Positions 6,416 through 13,183 of a stretch of DNA of 13,192 bases are shown one piece after another. How positions within the stretch are numbered: the stretch's first letter is position 1; each line of letters opens with the position of its first letter. The DNA is from Verrucomicrobiia bacterium. Lineage in GTDB: Bacteria; Verrucomicrobiota; Verrucomicrobiia; JABWAM01. Where the stretch lies: NCBI GenBank assembly GCA_013360985.1, contig JABWAM010000044.1, forward strand, positions 1 to 13,192, written 5' to 3'. The translations under genes and the position numbers were made by a program. A model generated the notes under the pieces. It saw only the letters and a list, made by a program, of their open reading frames with translations. It did not search any database and had not been told where the DNA came from.

Positions 6416-9400
6416 TCAGTTCTCCCGATGTTTCAACAGCCAGTGGCTGTAAAGACCCTTGGCCGGAGTGATCACCTGAAGGAGGTTCGCCTCGGCCTTC
6501 GCCGCGCCGGCTTCATCGCCGCAGATCAGGACCATAGACTCGGGCGCCTCGACCGCTCTCTCCCCCTTCCTGGGCGTCACGGGCTTGCGGAGAAAACGGA
6601 GCGCGTAGCTCCCCGGTTTCGGCCACGCCTCTCCGAGATCCCGCAACTCGGGATGCCGCGCGAGTTCGGGAAACATCCGCTGAAGCTCCGCGAAGGTCCC
6701 GAAGAAAAAGATCGGCCAGGGCGCTTTCGCGTCCACCTTCTCCGGACGAACCGGATCCATTTTCAAATCGCCTCCCGCTTTCGCGAGGAAGCGGGCGGCG
6801 CGTTCGGCCCAGGCCATTCCCTCGGGAACGCGAAAACAGGCCGTGCCGTCGCGCACGATCGGATGAAGGCCGAAGTCGGCGGCTGCCCGCTGGATCGGCG
6901 CTTTCCCGATGAGTTCCTCGACGAGATCGAGGAGTTGCGTCTTCGCCGCGCGCAGGCGCGCCGCGTCGTACGCCTGGAAAACGCGGCCTTTTTTCTCGCC
7001 CATTCGGGTGACCGGCGCACCCACGCCGACCGGACGATCCATGAAACGGAGGAAGGAATCCTCCCGCATTCCCACGATCTTTTCGAGGCGCGCGCTCCAC
7101 GCCGCCCGTTCCGCGAGCGGCAGCCCGGCGATCATCGCCCGCGCGAGGAGAAGACTGTTCCCGTCGTCGAGCCCGTCGCGCGCGCCTTCCCAAGCGGCGC
7201 TCGAGATCGGTCCGGTCTCCGTCGGATAGATCGCCGCCTCCGCCTGGTTCCAGCGCCAGTACACCTGAATCCAGCAGGCATCGAGATCGAAGAAGGCGGG
7301 GCTCAGCCCGCACGACGCGCGCAACTGATCATAGGTCTTCCAATGGCAGGCCGAAGATTCGTAGGTGCTCACCCAGTGTTCGGGGCGGATGACGCCCTCG
7401 GCGCGCCGCTGCTCCAGCATCGCCTTGTTCAAGGTCCCCACGATCCAGTGCTTCATGAAGGGCGCCACCATGTTGACGAGTTGCGTGTCGGCGAGCGTTT
7501 TCGCCGACTGCGTCACTCCGGGCTCGAACCCCATCTGGATCGCGCGCCAGGCATGCTGCACCCACCACGCGAGTTCTTCGCTCGGGATCTCGTCGTCAAT
7601 CGTCCCGAAGACCCGCGGGATGCCGCGGTCTTTCAGATAGCGCACCACCGATCCCTCGTACCATTCCCGAAGGACTTGGCGGCGCACATCTCCCGGCGGA
7701 AGATCCCGCCCGTAAACCAGTTTGATGAGCGGCCCATGCTGAAGCAGGAAGCCGTCGCCGCAGTTGCCAAGCGGCCAGCGCACATGCGTCATCCCGTGTT
7801 CGAGGAGGCGGTCCACGAACCAGTCCCACTCGGAAAAATCGAGCGGCGGCAGCTCGGCGCGTCCGACAAACGCCGACGGATCCTTCCGGATCGCCTCGGT
7901 CAACGGGAGCCCCGTGGCGCGCACCTTCACCCGATCGTATTGATAGTGCGCCGCGGGCGAATTGATCCCGTTCATCGTCTGGCCGTCCACGCCGTGGCGC
8001 GCCATGTCGCCGAGGTAGTTCGCCGCGCGCTCGGCGTTCCACTCGTATTTCCCCTTGGAAACCTCCTTGGCGCAGAGGTAGTTCACCGCGTTGTTCACGT
8101 CGAACACCATGAACGGATGCCGCGGGAAACGAATCGGGCGGACGTTCACCCGGAGGATTACCTCCTCCGCGCTCCCTTCCGCGGGACGAAACCCGAGCTT
8201 CACGACATGCCTCCCCGGCGGCGCGTCGCCGACCGAGAGACGAAAGAAAAGGGCGCGATCTTCGCCGGGGCGCGGCGTGAAGGTCGCGCCAGGCTGCAGT
8301 TTCCATCCGTAATGGGTCCGGCCCCAAAGGGTTTGCGGAACCATCTCCGGAACGAAGGTCTCCAGCGTCATTCCCGCAGGAACGGTCGCCGACATCGTGA
8401 CCTCGCCCGTCGCCGCCAGCGGATGAAAACGCAGGGCGAACCCTTCGGGCTCGCGCTGGACAAGGTCGAAGGCGAGTTCGCGCGCATGACGGCCGGCGCG
8501 TTCCCCCGTCTCCTCGAAGACAAGCCAGCCGCGCGCGCGATCCGCCTCCTCGGGGCGCGCCTCGACCTTCGCGTCCGCTTTCCAACCCGCAATCGGCCGC
8601 GCCTCGACCTTCGGCCCGAGCCAGCGCACCGGCCGGCGCGCCTCGGCGGGAAGTTCGTCTCCGGGCTTGAGGCCAAACGCCTTTTCGATCACCACCGGCT
8701 GAGGAAGTTCCGGGGATTCGAGTTTCAGGAGAAGGATCGCGAGATTTCCCGCAGCGCCCGCCACGCGAATCGGCGTGGCGACAACCGTTTCCAGATCCTT
8801 CAGAGAAACCTTGATCGCGTCCATGCGGCCGACAACCCGCCGCTGGCCGTCGAGGAGTTCGGCGGAAACCGCAAGCTCCTTCAGGGGCGTCCAGGTCGCC
8901 AGAAGATCGAGGCGGGCATCGAGTTTCCCGCCGGCCCACGTCCCTTCGATCTGCGCCAGGAAGTTCCGATGCGCGTAATCCACGGCCGTCAGCCCGCGCG
9001 CAAACAGCCACCAGTAACGCAGGTCCACCTGCTGTCCGGGCTCCAATTGCGCAAACATAAACTCGTAGGTCGGCGCCGCGCGGCCGCCCTTCCAGGTGTA
9101 GACCCGCCGGAGAATGTCGCCTTCGAAGGCGGTCGCGATCACCCGTTTCCGCGGCGGCAGCGTCAGCGCGCACCAAGGATCCGAGAGATCGTCCACGCGG
9201 TTCATCCCGTCGAGCCGTTGCAGCCCCGTGACGCGCGCGAACGCATAGACCTCGTCGCCCGTGAATAGGCCGCCTCCCGGCCGCACCACGTTGCGGAAGA
9301 GCATCCGATTCGGCGACTGGGTGTGGTTTTCCACATGGTACTCGACCTGAAGCGACGGACGATCCGCGTAAAAATGAATCGTCTTTTGATAGACGACCTC

Positions 9401-9757
9401 GTCCTCGAGCGTCAGACGCGCGACAGCCTCCTGTTTGTCCCGCTTCAACCATTCGAGGCGGTAGGGCATCTCGATGCGCGCCCCGTGGTCGTCGAGCAGT
9501 CCGCCATAGCCGGCGTCGTGCACGAGGTTGAGGCCGCTCGCCTTGTCGAGATACTCCACGAGGCGACCGCCCAGCGCGGGCGCGAGCGTGATCCGATAGA
9601 AGGGATTCTCGATGATCTGCGCCGTCACCGAGGGCGGGCCGGGCGAATACGCGGCCTCCGCAATCCGCACCTCCGCGGCGCGACCGGCCAGGGCGACGAA
9701 CAACCCGGCGCCGGCGAGGAGCCTCGGGAACGACCGCCGACGGAGAGATGCGCGCAT
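6416..9757 (-). CDS. Secreted putative glycoside hydrolase with DUF4091-like region
   Basis: The protein has 1113 residues from ATG 9757. Residues 1-27 are a signal peptide (RRRSFPR, then LLAGAGLFVALAG, cleavage near GRA|AEV). Residues about 45-270 resemble a mutarotase-like beta-sandwich (NPFYRITLAPALGGRLVEYL). About 280-545 are further beta domains. About 548-850 look like a TIM-barrel region containing VFGTIDDEIPSEEL, whose Asp/Glu residues (about 721-723) are candidates for catalysis. The following WEGARDGLDDGNSLLLARAM matches the E-x-x-R-x-G-x-x-D signature of DUF4091-type proteins. The last 150 residues resemble the alpha/beta domain that usually comes first in GH67/GH20-type enzymes (WPIFFFGTFAELQ, SMVLICGDEAG). 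No characterised family could be assigned with confidence and the substrate is unknown. This is the first gene of the operon, and its start lies 10 nt from the operator. An in-frame GTG at 9760 is also possible. Confidence 0.85.
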   Translation of the reverse strand: MRASLRRRSFPRLLAGAGLFVALAGRAAEVRIAEAAYSPGPPSVTAQIIENPFYRITLAPALGGRLVEYLDKASGLNLVHDAGYGGLLDDHGARIEMPYRLEWLKRDKQEAVARLTLEDEVVYQKTIHFYADRPSLQVEYHVENHTQSPNRMLFRNVVRPGGGLFTGDEVYAFARVTGLQRLDGMNRVDDLSDPWCALTLPPRKRVIATAFEGDILRRVYTWKGGRAAPTYEFMFAQLEPGQQVDLRYWWLFARGLTAVDYAHRNFLAQIEGTWAGGKLDARLDLLATWTPLKELAVSAELLDGQRRVVGRMDAIKVSLKDLETVVATPIRVAGAAGNLAILLLKLESPELPQPVVIEKAFGLKPGDELPAEARRPVRWLGPKVEARPIAGWKADAKVEARPEEADRARGWLVFEETGERAGRHARELAFDLVQREPEGFALRFHPLAATGEVTMSATVPAGMTLETFVPEMVPQTLWGRTHYGWKLQPGATFTPRPGEDRALFFRLSVGDAPPGRHVVKLGFRPAEGSAEEVILRVNVRPIRFPRHPFMVFDVNNAVNYLCAKEVSKGKYEWNAERAANYLGDMARHGVDGQTMNGINSPAAHYQYDRVKVRATGLPLTEAIRKDPSAFVGRAELPPLDFSEWDWFVDRLLEHGMTHVRWPLGNCGDGFLLQHGPLIKLVYGRDLPPGDVRRQVLREWYEGSVVRYLKDRGIPRVFGTIDDEIPSEELAWWVQHAWRAIQMGFEPGVTQSAKTLADTQLVNMVAPFMKHWIVGTLNKAMLEQRRAEGVIRPEHWVSTYESSACHWKTYDQLRASCGLSPAFFDLDACWIQVYWRWNQAEAAIYPTETGPISSAAWEGARDGLDDGNSLLLARAMIAGLPLAERAAWSARLEKIVGMREDSFLRFMDRPVGVGAPVTRMGEKKGRVFQAYDAARLRAAKTQLLDLVEELIGKAPIQRAAADFGLHPIVRDGTACFRVPEGMAWAERAARFLAKAGGDLKMDPVRPEKVDAKAPWPIFFFGTFAELQRMFPELARHPELRDLGEAWPKPGSYALRFLRKPVTPRKGERAVEAPESMVLICGDEAGAAKAEANLLQVITPAKGLYSHWLLKHREN

Positions 9758-9767
9758 CACGCCGCCG

Positions 9768-9783
9768 ACGATAACGTTATCGT
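9768..9783. promoter_or_regulatory. LacI-type operator palindrome
   Basis: ACGATAACGTTATCGT is a perfect 16-bp palindrome with a central CG, the hallmark of LacI-family operators. It lies 10 nt before the first start codon of the operon that encodes a LacI-family protein. An overlapping smaller palindrome CGTTAACG (9781-9788) extends the AT-rich operator-like stretch. No other copy was noticed elsewhere in the window. Binding by the local LacI protein is inferred. Confidence 0.8.
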
Positions 9784-9797
9784 TAACGCAAAGTCAA
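9768..9797 (-). promoter_or_regulatory. Promoter of the sugar-degradation operon
   Basis: On the minus strand, TTGACT (9797-9792) matches the -35 consensus in five of six positions. After 18 nt comes TATCGT (9773-9768), a weaker -10 lying wholly inside the operator. Transcription would start near 9761, leaving only about 3-5 nt before the ATG at 9757, so the message may be effectively leaderless. Bound repressor would cover the -10 element and block RNA polymerase. Confidence 0.6.
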
Positions 9798-10085
9798 GCG
9801 TTCGCTGCGCGCCCCAAATCCCCGCGTAAGAAACGAGAGAGTCCGTCCTTGGTCGAGAATCGCGCGGCGCCTTCACAACGTGTGGCGTTTCAGCCGCTGC
9901 GGCGGCGGCGCCCTATCTCGCTTCGCGACCGAGCGGATTTTCCTTAAGCATGGACGATGGAAAGGTAGGGCGAGGCCGCCGGCCGAGCCGTCACACCCTT
10001 CTTGTGAGGAGTCTGGAATCTCGCCACGACCCACCCCTCCGATCCTCGATGGATGATGATGAAGGGATCTCTCTGAAAATGGAGC
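9798..10085. other. Intergenic region between the Ehr-like genes and the sugar operon
   Basis: No convincing gene is seen on either strand. Several GC-rich short palindromes are present, for example TCACA/TGTGA around 9990-10007 and GATCC/GGATC at 10041-10045 and 10065-10069. None has a stem of useful length followed by a T-run in the minus direction, so no intrinsic terminator for the upstream gene can be named. Confidence 0.6.
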
Positions 10086-10871
10086 TTATCCGGGATTTGG
10101 GTCGCGCCCTTCCAGCCGCCCAAGCAAACGCAGGAGGCCGTCGAGGACGGTCAGCGGATGCGGCGGGCAGCCGGGGAGATAGAGATCCACCGGCACGAAA
10201 CGGCCGCACCCGTCGTGCGTCTCGGGATGTCCCGCGTACGGCCCCCCCGAGATCGCGCACGCGCCGGAAGCGATGACGATCTTCGGCGCGGGCACGGCTT
10301 CCCACGCCTTCCTCAGCGCGAGGCGCATGTTCTCGGTGACCGGCCCCGTGATGAACAGCCCGTCGGCATGACGCGGCGACGCGACGAATTGGATGCCGAA
10401 CCGCCCGAGGTCCCAGCCAATGGTCGTCAGCACGTTCGCGTCGGCTTCGCAGGCGTTGCAGCCGCCCGCGCTCACCTGGCGCAGCTTCAGGCTTCTCCCG
10501 AACAGGCGTTTCCATCGCGCGTCGAGTTCCTCCGCCAGACGCGCCTCGAGGCCGGGTTCCGCGCGCAGGTCGCCGCGGCGCCGTCCCGCGAGCCGGGGAT
10601 CGTTCGTGAACCGGATGCGCCAGGGGCCTTTCGTCGTTTCGCATGCGCCGCAAAACAGGCAACGTCCGAGGTCGATCGCGCACGCGTCGCGCCCGATCTC
10701 GATCGCGCCGGTGGGGCACACCTCGGGTCCGGGGCCGCCCGCTTCATCGGGATCGCCCCGCTCGATCACGGGACGCCCGCGAAAACGCGCGGGCAGTTCC
10801 GGCATCGGACCCTCGGGATACGAAATCGTCCGATGCCCTTGGCGCCAACGTTCCCAACAGGTGTGAATCAT
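10086..10871 (-). CDS. Complex I/group 4 hydrogenase-like small subunit fused to a ferredoxin domain
   Basis: The protein has 261 residues. Residues about 40-90 are a ferredoxin domain with Cys52 (CPTGAI) and Cys71-x2-Cys74-x2-Cys77 (CLFCGAC). Residues about 130-250 are the NuoB/HycG-type 20-kDa subunit, with all four ligands of the N2-type [4Fe-4S] cluster: Cys138 and Cys141 (GGCNACEAD), Cys205 (SGACAISGG) and Cys235 (LPGCPPHP). In this family the subunit passes electrons to or from the large subunit at the membrane interface. The ferredoxin fusion would replace the separate HycF/HyfH/NuoI-type subunit and presumably connects to a soluble ferredoxin or dehydrogenase. The ATG at 10871 has a good ribosome binding site (GAGGTGA, 5 nt away). 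The gene lies 61 nt after the large subunit gene, on the same strand. The partner's loss of nickel-iron ligands suggests an Ehr-type complex, not an active hydrogenase. Confidence 0.9.
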   Translation of the reverse strand: MIHTCWERWRQGHRTISYPEGPMPELPARFRGRPVIERGDPDEAGGPGPEVCPTGAIEIGRDACAIDLGRCLFCGACETTKGPWRIRFTNDPRLAGRRRGDLRAEPGLEARLAEELDARWKRLFGRSLKLRQVSAGGCNACEADANVLTTIGWDLGRFGIQFVASPRHADGLFITGPVTENMRLALRKAWEAVPAPKIVIASGACAISGGPYAGHPETHDGCGRFVPVDLYLPGCPPHPLTVLDGLLRLLGRLEGRDPNPG

Positions 10872-10932
10872 GAGATCACCTCTCTTTTCGCTTCAGCGTC
10901 GGTTCCGATTCGCGCTTCAATCTCCTCGCCTT

Positions 10933-12441
10933 TCATAGATCGTGTCCGCAATAGGAAAGATTGAAGCTCTTGTTGCAGAGCGGGAAATCGGAGATCGCCT
11001 GCCCGCGCAGCGCGGTCGCCAGGCCGAACCAGTTGTGGAACGAGGGATCCACGACCTTGTACGCGAGGAGTTCTCCCGTTTCTCCCGTGAAACCGACGTG
11101 GCAGATCTCCCCGCGCCATCCTTCGACGAGGGAAACCGCGCCCATCCCCGCCGCAAGCGGCGGAAGGACGCGGCGCGCGCGGCCGTCGGGCAGGGCTTCA
11201 AGCTGTTTCCGCACGAAGGCGAACGACCGTTCGATCTCGAGCGCGCGCACGTACGCTCGCGCGAAAACGTCGCCGCTTTCCCAGGTCGAGATCGGGATGT
11301 GCCCGAAACGGAAAATTCCCGAGGGAAAATCGTGGCGCACGTCGCGCCGCACGCCGCACGCCCGAGCGACCGGTCCCACCAACCCGAGCCGTTCGCAGGT
11401 CTCCCGCGAAAGCTCGCCGGCCCCTTCGAAACGGGCCATCACGGAGGGCGACGACCAGAGCATCGCGACGGCGCCCGCGAGATCGCGTTCGATCGGCCCC
11501 AAGCGCGCGAGCAGAGCTGCGCAAAGCTTCTCGTCGAGGTCGAAGGCCGTCCCTCCCGGGCGCACGAGCGCCCGTCCGAAACGGCTCCCGCAGATCTCCG
11601 CGCTCAGATTCAACACGTCTCCCCGCAATCGTCCGCAGAAAGAGGCCGTCGGCAGATAGCCGACATCTCCCGCGAGCGCGCCGAGGTCGCCGACGTGGTT
11701 CGCGAGGCGCTCGAGTTCCAGCGCGATGCCCCGGATCGCCATCGCGCGCGCCGGCGCCTCGCGGCCGGCGAGCGCCTCCAGGACCTGACAAGCCGCGGTG
11801 GCGTGCCCGACGCTCGTGTCGCCGGCCAACGTCTCGGCGATCGCCATCCAGCGCGCCGAACCCGCCGGCAGGACGTTCAGCGCCCGTTCCGCTCCGCGGT
11901 GCTGGTAGCCGAGGGAGATCTCCAGATGGAGCACCTCTTCCCCGTGGCATTGGAAACGGAAATGCCCCGGCTCGATGACTCCCGCGTGGATCGGGCCCAC
12001 GGCCACCTCGTGAACTTCTTCGCCTTCGACGCGATAAAATTCCCCGCGCCCGACCTCGGGCGCTTGTCGTCCCGGAACGGAGGGCGGAAAACGGAGCGGC
12101 TTCCGCCAGGGATGCCCGCGCGGCTCGAGGCCGCGCTGTTCCCAAATCTCCCGTTCGAACGCCTGCGCCTGGGGACACTCCGGCGTGATCGCATCGAAAG
12201 CGTCGACTGCCGGCGCCGCTGCGACCTCGATCAGCGCCTCCTCATCCATCGCCAGCGCGGCGAACATCTCGCCGCCCGCTTTCCCCTGGGGAACGAACCA
12301 TGCCGCGATGCGTCCCCCGTCCGCGCAACTCGTCAGGAGCCAATCCCGAAATGCCGCGAGGTTCATCCGCGGGACGTCCTTGAGCGCGAAGGCGCGCGCG
12401 TTGCGCACCGGCAGCCCGGGGCCGGCGGACATCGCGCTCAT
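10933..12441 (-). CDS. Ehr-type (hydrogenase-related) large subunit, NuoC-NuoD/HycE-like, without Ni-Fe ligands
   Basis: The protein has 502 residues. Residues about 15-125 are a NuoC-like domain (ITPECPQAQAFEREIWEQ and RGHPWRKPLRF). Residues about 135-502 are the NuoD/HycE-like domain (VHEVAVGPIHAGVIEPGHFR, LEISLGYQHRGAERAL). True hydrogenases bind nickel-iron through an N-terminal CxxC and a C-terminal DPCxxC. Here the first site reads AETLAGDTSVGH (202-213) with no cysteine, and the C-terminus reads DFPLCNKSFNLSYCGHDL (485-502), with Cys489 and Cys498 in the wrong spacing. This is the pattern of Ehr proteins, thought to link redox chemistry to ion pumping without handling hydrogen. The start at 12441 is supported by similarity beginning near residue 14; Met4 is an alternative, and Met26 would cut into the conserved region. 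The ATG sits close to a suspected contig join, so upstream partner genes are missing. Confidence 0.88.
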   Translation of the reverse strand: MSAMSAGPGLPVRNARAFALKDVPRMNLAAFRDWLLTSCADGGRIAAWFVPQGKAGGEMFAALAMDEEALIEVAAAPAVDAFDAITPECPQAQAFEREIWEQRGLEPRGHPWRKPLRFPPSVPGRQAPEVGRGEFYRVEGEEVHEVAVGPIHAGVIEPGHFRFQCHGEEVLHLEISLGYQHRGAERALNVLPAGSARWMAIAETLAGDTSVGHATAACQVLEALAGREAPARAMAIRGIALELERLANHVGDLGALAGDVGYLPTASFCGRLRGDVLNLSAEICGSRFGRALVRPGGTAFDLDEKLCAALLARLGPIERDLAGAVAMLWSSPSVMARFEGAGELSRETCERLGLVGPVARACGVRRDVRHDFPSGIFRFGHIPISTWESGDVFARAYVRALEIERSFAFVRKQLEALPDGRARRVLPPLAAGMGAVSLVEGWRGEICHVGFTGETGELLAYKVVDPSFHNWFGLATALRGQAISDFPLCNKSFNLSYCGHDL

Positions 12442-12465
12442 CGCGCGCCCCCCAGGACGAACGTC
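12442..12465. other. Suspected chimeric join between the PVC-type and Myxococcota-type sequence
   Basis: To the left, the minus-strand Ehr operon stops abruptly at its large subunit. Its ATG overlaps a TGA (12440-12438) that could close an upstream gene of which at most a few codons (VLGGAR) remain. To the right, a plus-strand DnaK-type gene begins mid-protein near 12460. No promoter, terminator or mobile element lies between. Confidence 0.65.
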
Positions 12466-12753
12466 ATCGCCCGCAACACCCCCGTGCCCTGCGCGCAGAC
12501 GCGCACCTTCACCACGTCCTCGGACAACCAGCAGATCGTGATGATCCGCGTCTGCCAGGGCGAGGGTGAGCAGTTCCCGCTCAACACGTCCCTCGGCCAG
12601 CTCGAGCTCTCGGGCCTCCGCGCCGCGCGCCGTGGCGAGCTCGCCATCGAGGTCACCTTCGAGCTCGACGCCGACGGCATCCTCAACGTCCGCGCCCGCG
12701 ACGTGGAGACCCAGCGCCAGACCCAGGCGCGCATGAAGCTCGTCGGTCTCTGA
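12460..12753 (+). CDS. DnaK/Hsp70-type chaperone, C-terminal fragment (substrate-binding beta domain)
   Basis: In frame from about 12460 to TGA 12751 the peptide reads as an Hsp70 substrate-binding beta domain: NVIARNTPVP, then TRTFTTSSDNQ, RVCQGEGEQF, LGQLELSGLRAARRGELAIE and FELDADGILNVRARD. The nucleotide-binding (ATPase) domain, about 380 residues in a complete protein, is absent because the sequence changes identity upstream. The protein stops at RMKLVGL straight after the beta domain, so the alpha-helical lid is missing as well. That end is natural for the short DnaK-like paralogues of Myxococcota, which is the likely source. Open reading continues upstream of 12460 in this frame, but there it is antisense to the Ehr gene and has no DnaK similarity. 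As it stands the fragment cannot be a working chaperone. Confidence 0.85.
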   Translation, partial: NVIARNTPVPCAQTRTFTTSSDNQQIVMIRVCQGEGEQFPLNTSLGQLELSGLRAARRGELAIEVTFELDADGILNVRARDVETQRQTQARMKLVGL

Positions 12754-12791
12754 CCGAGCTCGTCCGTGCGAGGTCCCGGGCGACCGCCACG

Positions 12792-12811
12792 GCTCGTGCT
12801 AGCCCACGAGC
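12792..12811. repeat. Hairpin directly before the glutaredoxin start codon
   Basis: GCTCGTG (12792-12798) and CACGAGC (12805-12811) form a perfect 7-bp stem with a 6-nt loop CTAGCC. The stem ends at the base just before ATG 12812. There is no clear Shine-Dalgarno sequence. TGCTAG in the loop could also be part of a -10-like element. The hairpin may influence initiation, or terminate nothing at all, since no T-run follows. Confidence 0.5.
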
Positions 12812-13183
12812 ATGGACGAAGAGCTCCGCCAGCGCATCGAGAAGACCATCCACGGCCACCCGGTCGTGCTGTTCATGAAGGGGAGCAAGCGCTTCCCCCA
12901 GTGCGGCTTCTCCGCGAGCGTCGTGCAGGTGCTCGGCGAGGTCGGCGTGGCCTTCGAGACCGTGAACGTGCTCGCCGATCCGGCCCTCCGCGAGGGGATC
13001 AAGGAGTTCTCGGACTGGCCGACGATCCCGCAGCTCTACGTGAAGGGCGAGTTCGTGGGCGGCGCCGACATCGTCCGTGAGCTCCACCAGAAGGTGATTC
13101 TACCTGGTTACCGCTTCACCAAATTCAAGAAAACATACTTACCCTGCAAAAGGAATTCGAAAAAAACAGAGATTTACCGGTAA
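12812..13183 (+). CDS. Monothiol glutaredoxin (Grx4/GrxD type), C-terminus replaced
   Basis: Residues 1-94 are a typical monothiol glutaredoxin: VVLFMKGSKRFPQCGFS with the CGFS site at 31-34, the WPTIPQLYVKGEFVGG core (69-84, cis-Pro at 73) and GADIVRELHQK. Such proteins bind a [2Fe-2S] cluster with glutathione, act in iron-sulfur cluster delivery in the cytoplasm, and are usually about 100-110 residues. After Lys94 the family's last helix (normally beginning G-E-L) is absent. The frame runs through unrelated AT-rich sequence for 29 codons to TAA at 13181. The real gene is therefore cut near 13094 and the tail is an artefact of the join. It follows the DnaK fragment by 58 nt on the same strand and shares its high-GC codon use, so both come from the same donor, probably Myxococcota. 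Confidence 0.88.
   Translation: MDEELRQRIEKTIHGHPVVLFMKGSKRFPQCGFSASVVQVLGEVGVAFETVNVLADPALREGIKEFSDWPTIPQLYVKGEFVGGADIVRELHQKVILPGYRFTKFKKTYLPCKRNSKKTEIYR

Noticed and set aside
9758..9760. GTG as the start of the first hydrolase
   Set aside because: An ATG follows immediately in frame at 9757. GTG cannot be excluded if the message is leaderless, but it changes the protein by one residue only.
9990..10069. Intrinsic terminator after the Ehr small subunit gene
   Set aside because: Only 5-bp stems (TCACA/TGTGA, GATCC/GGATC) are present and none is followed by a T-run in the minus direction.
9950..10276. Small plus-strand gene in the intergenic region
   Set aside because: Most of it overlaps the Ehr small subunit gene in antisense. 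The peptide is Arg-rich and lacks any recognisable motif or a ribosome binding site.
10933..12441. Active hydrogen-evolving group 4 [NiFe] hydrogenase
   Set aside because: Both cysteine pairs required to hold nickel-iron are absent from the large subunit, so despite general similarity to HycE it should not be called a hydrogenase.
10942..12459. Plus-strand open frame running into the DnaK fragment
   Set aside because: Upstream of about 12460 it is the antisense shadow of the Ehr large subunit and shows no Hsp70 similarity, so it is not the missing part of DnaK.
13134..13147. Splice-donor-like sequence (minus-strand CAGGGTAAGTATG) hinting at a eukaryotic tail
   Set aside because: A short match in under 100 bases of AT-rich sequence is easily due to chance, and nothing else there looks like a eukaryotic gene.
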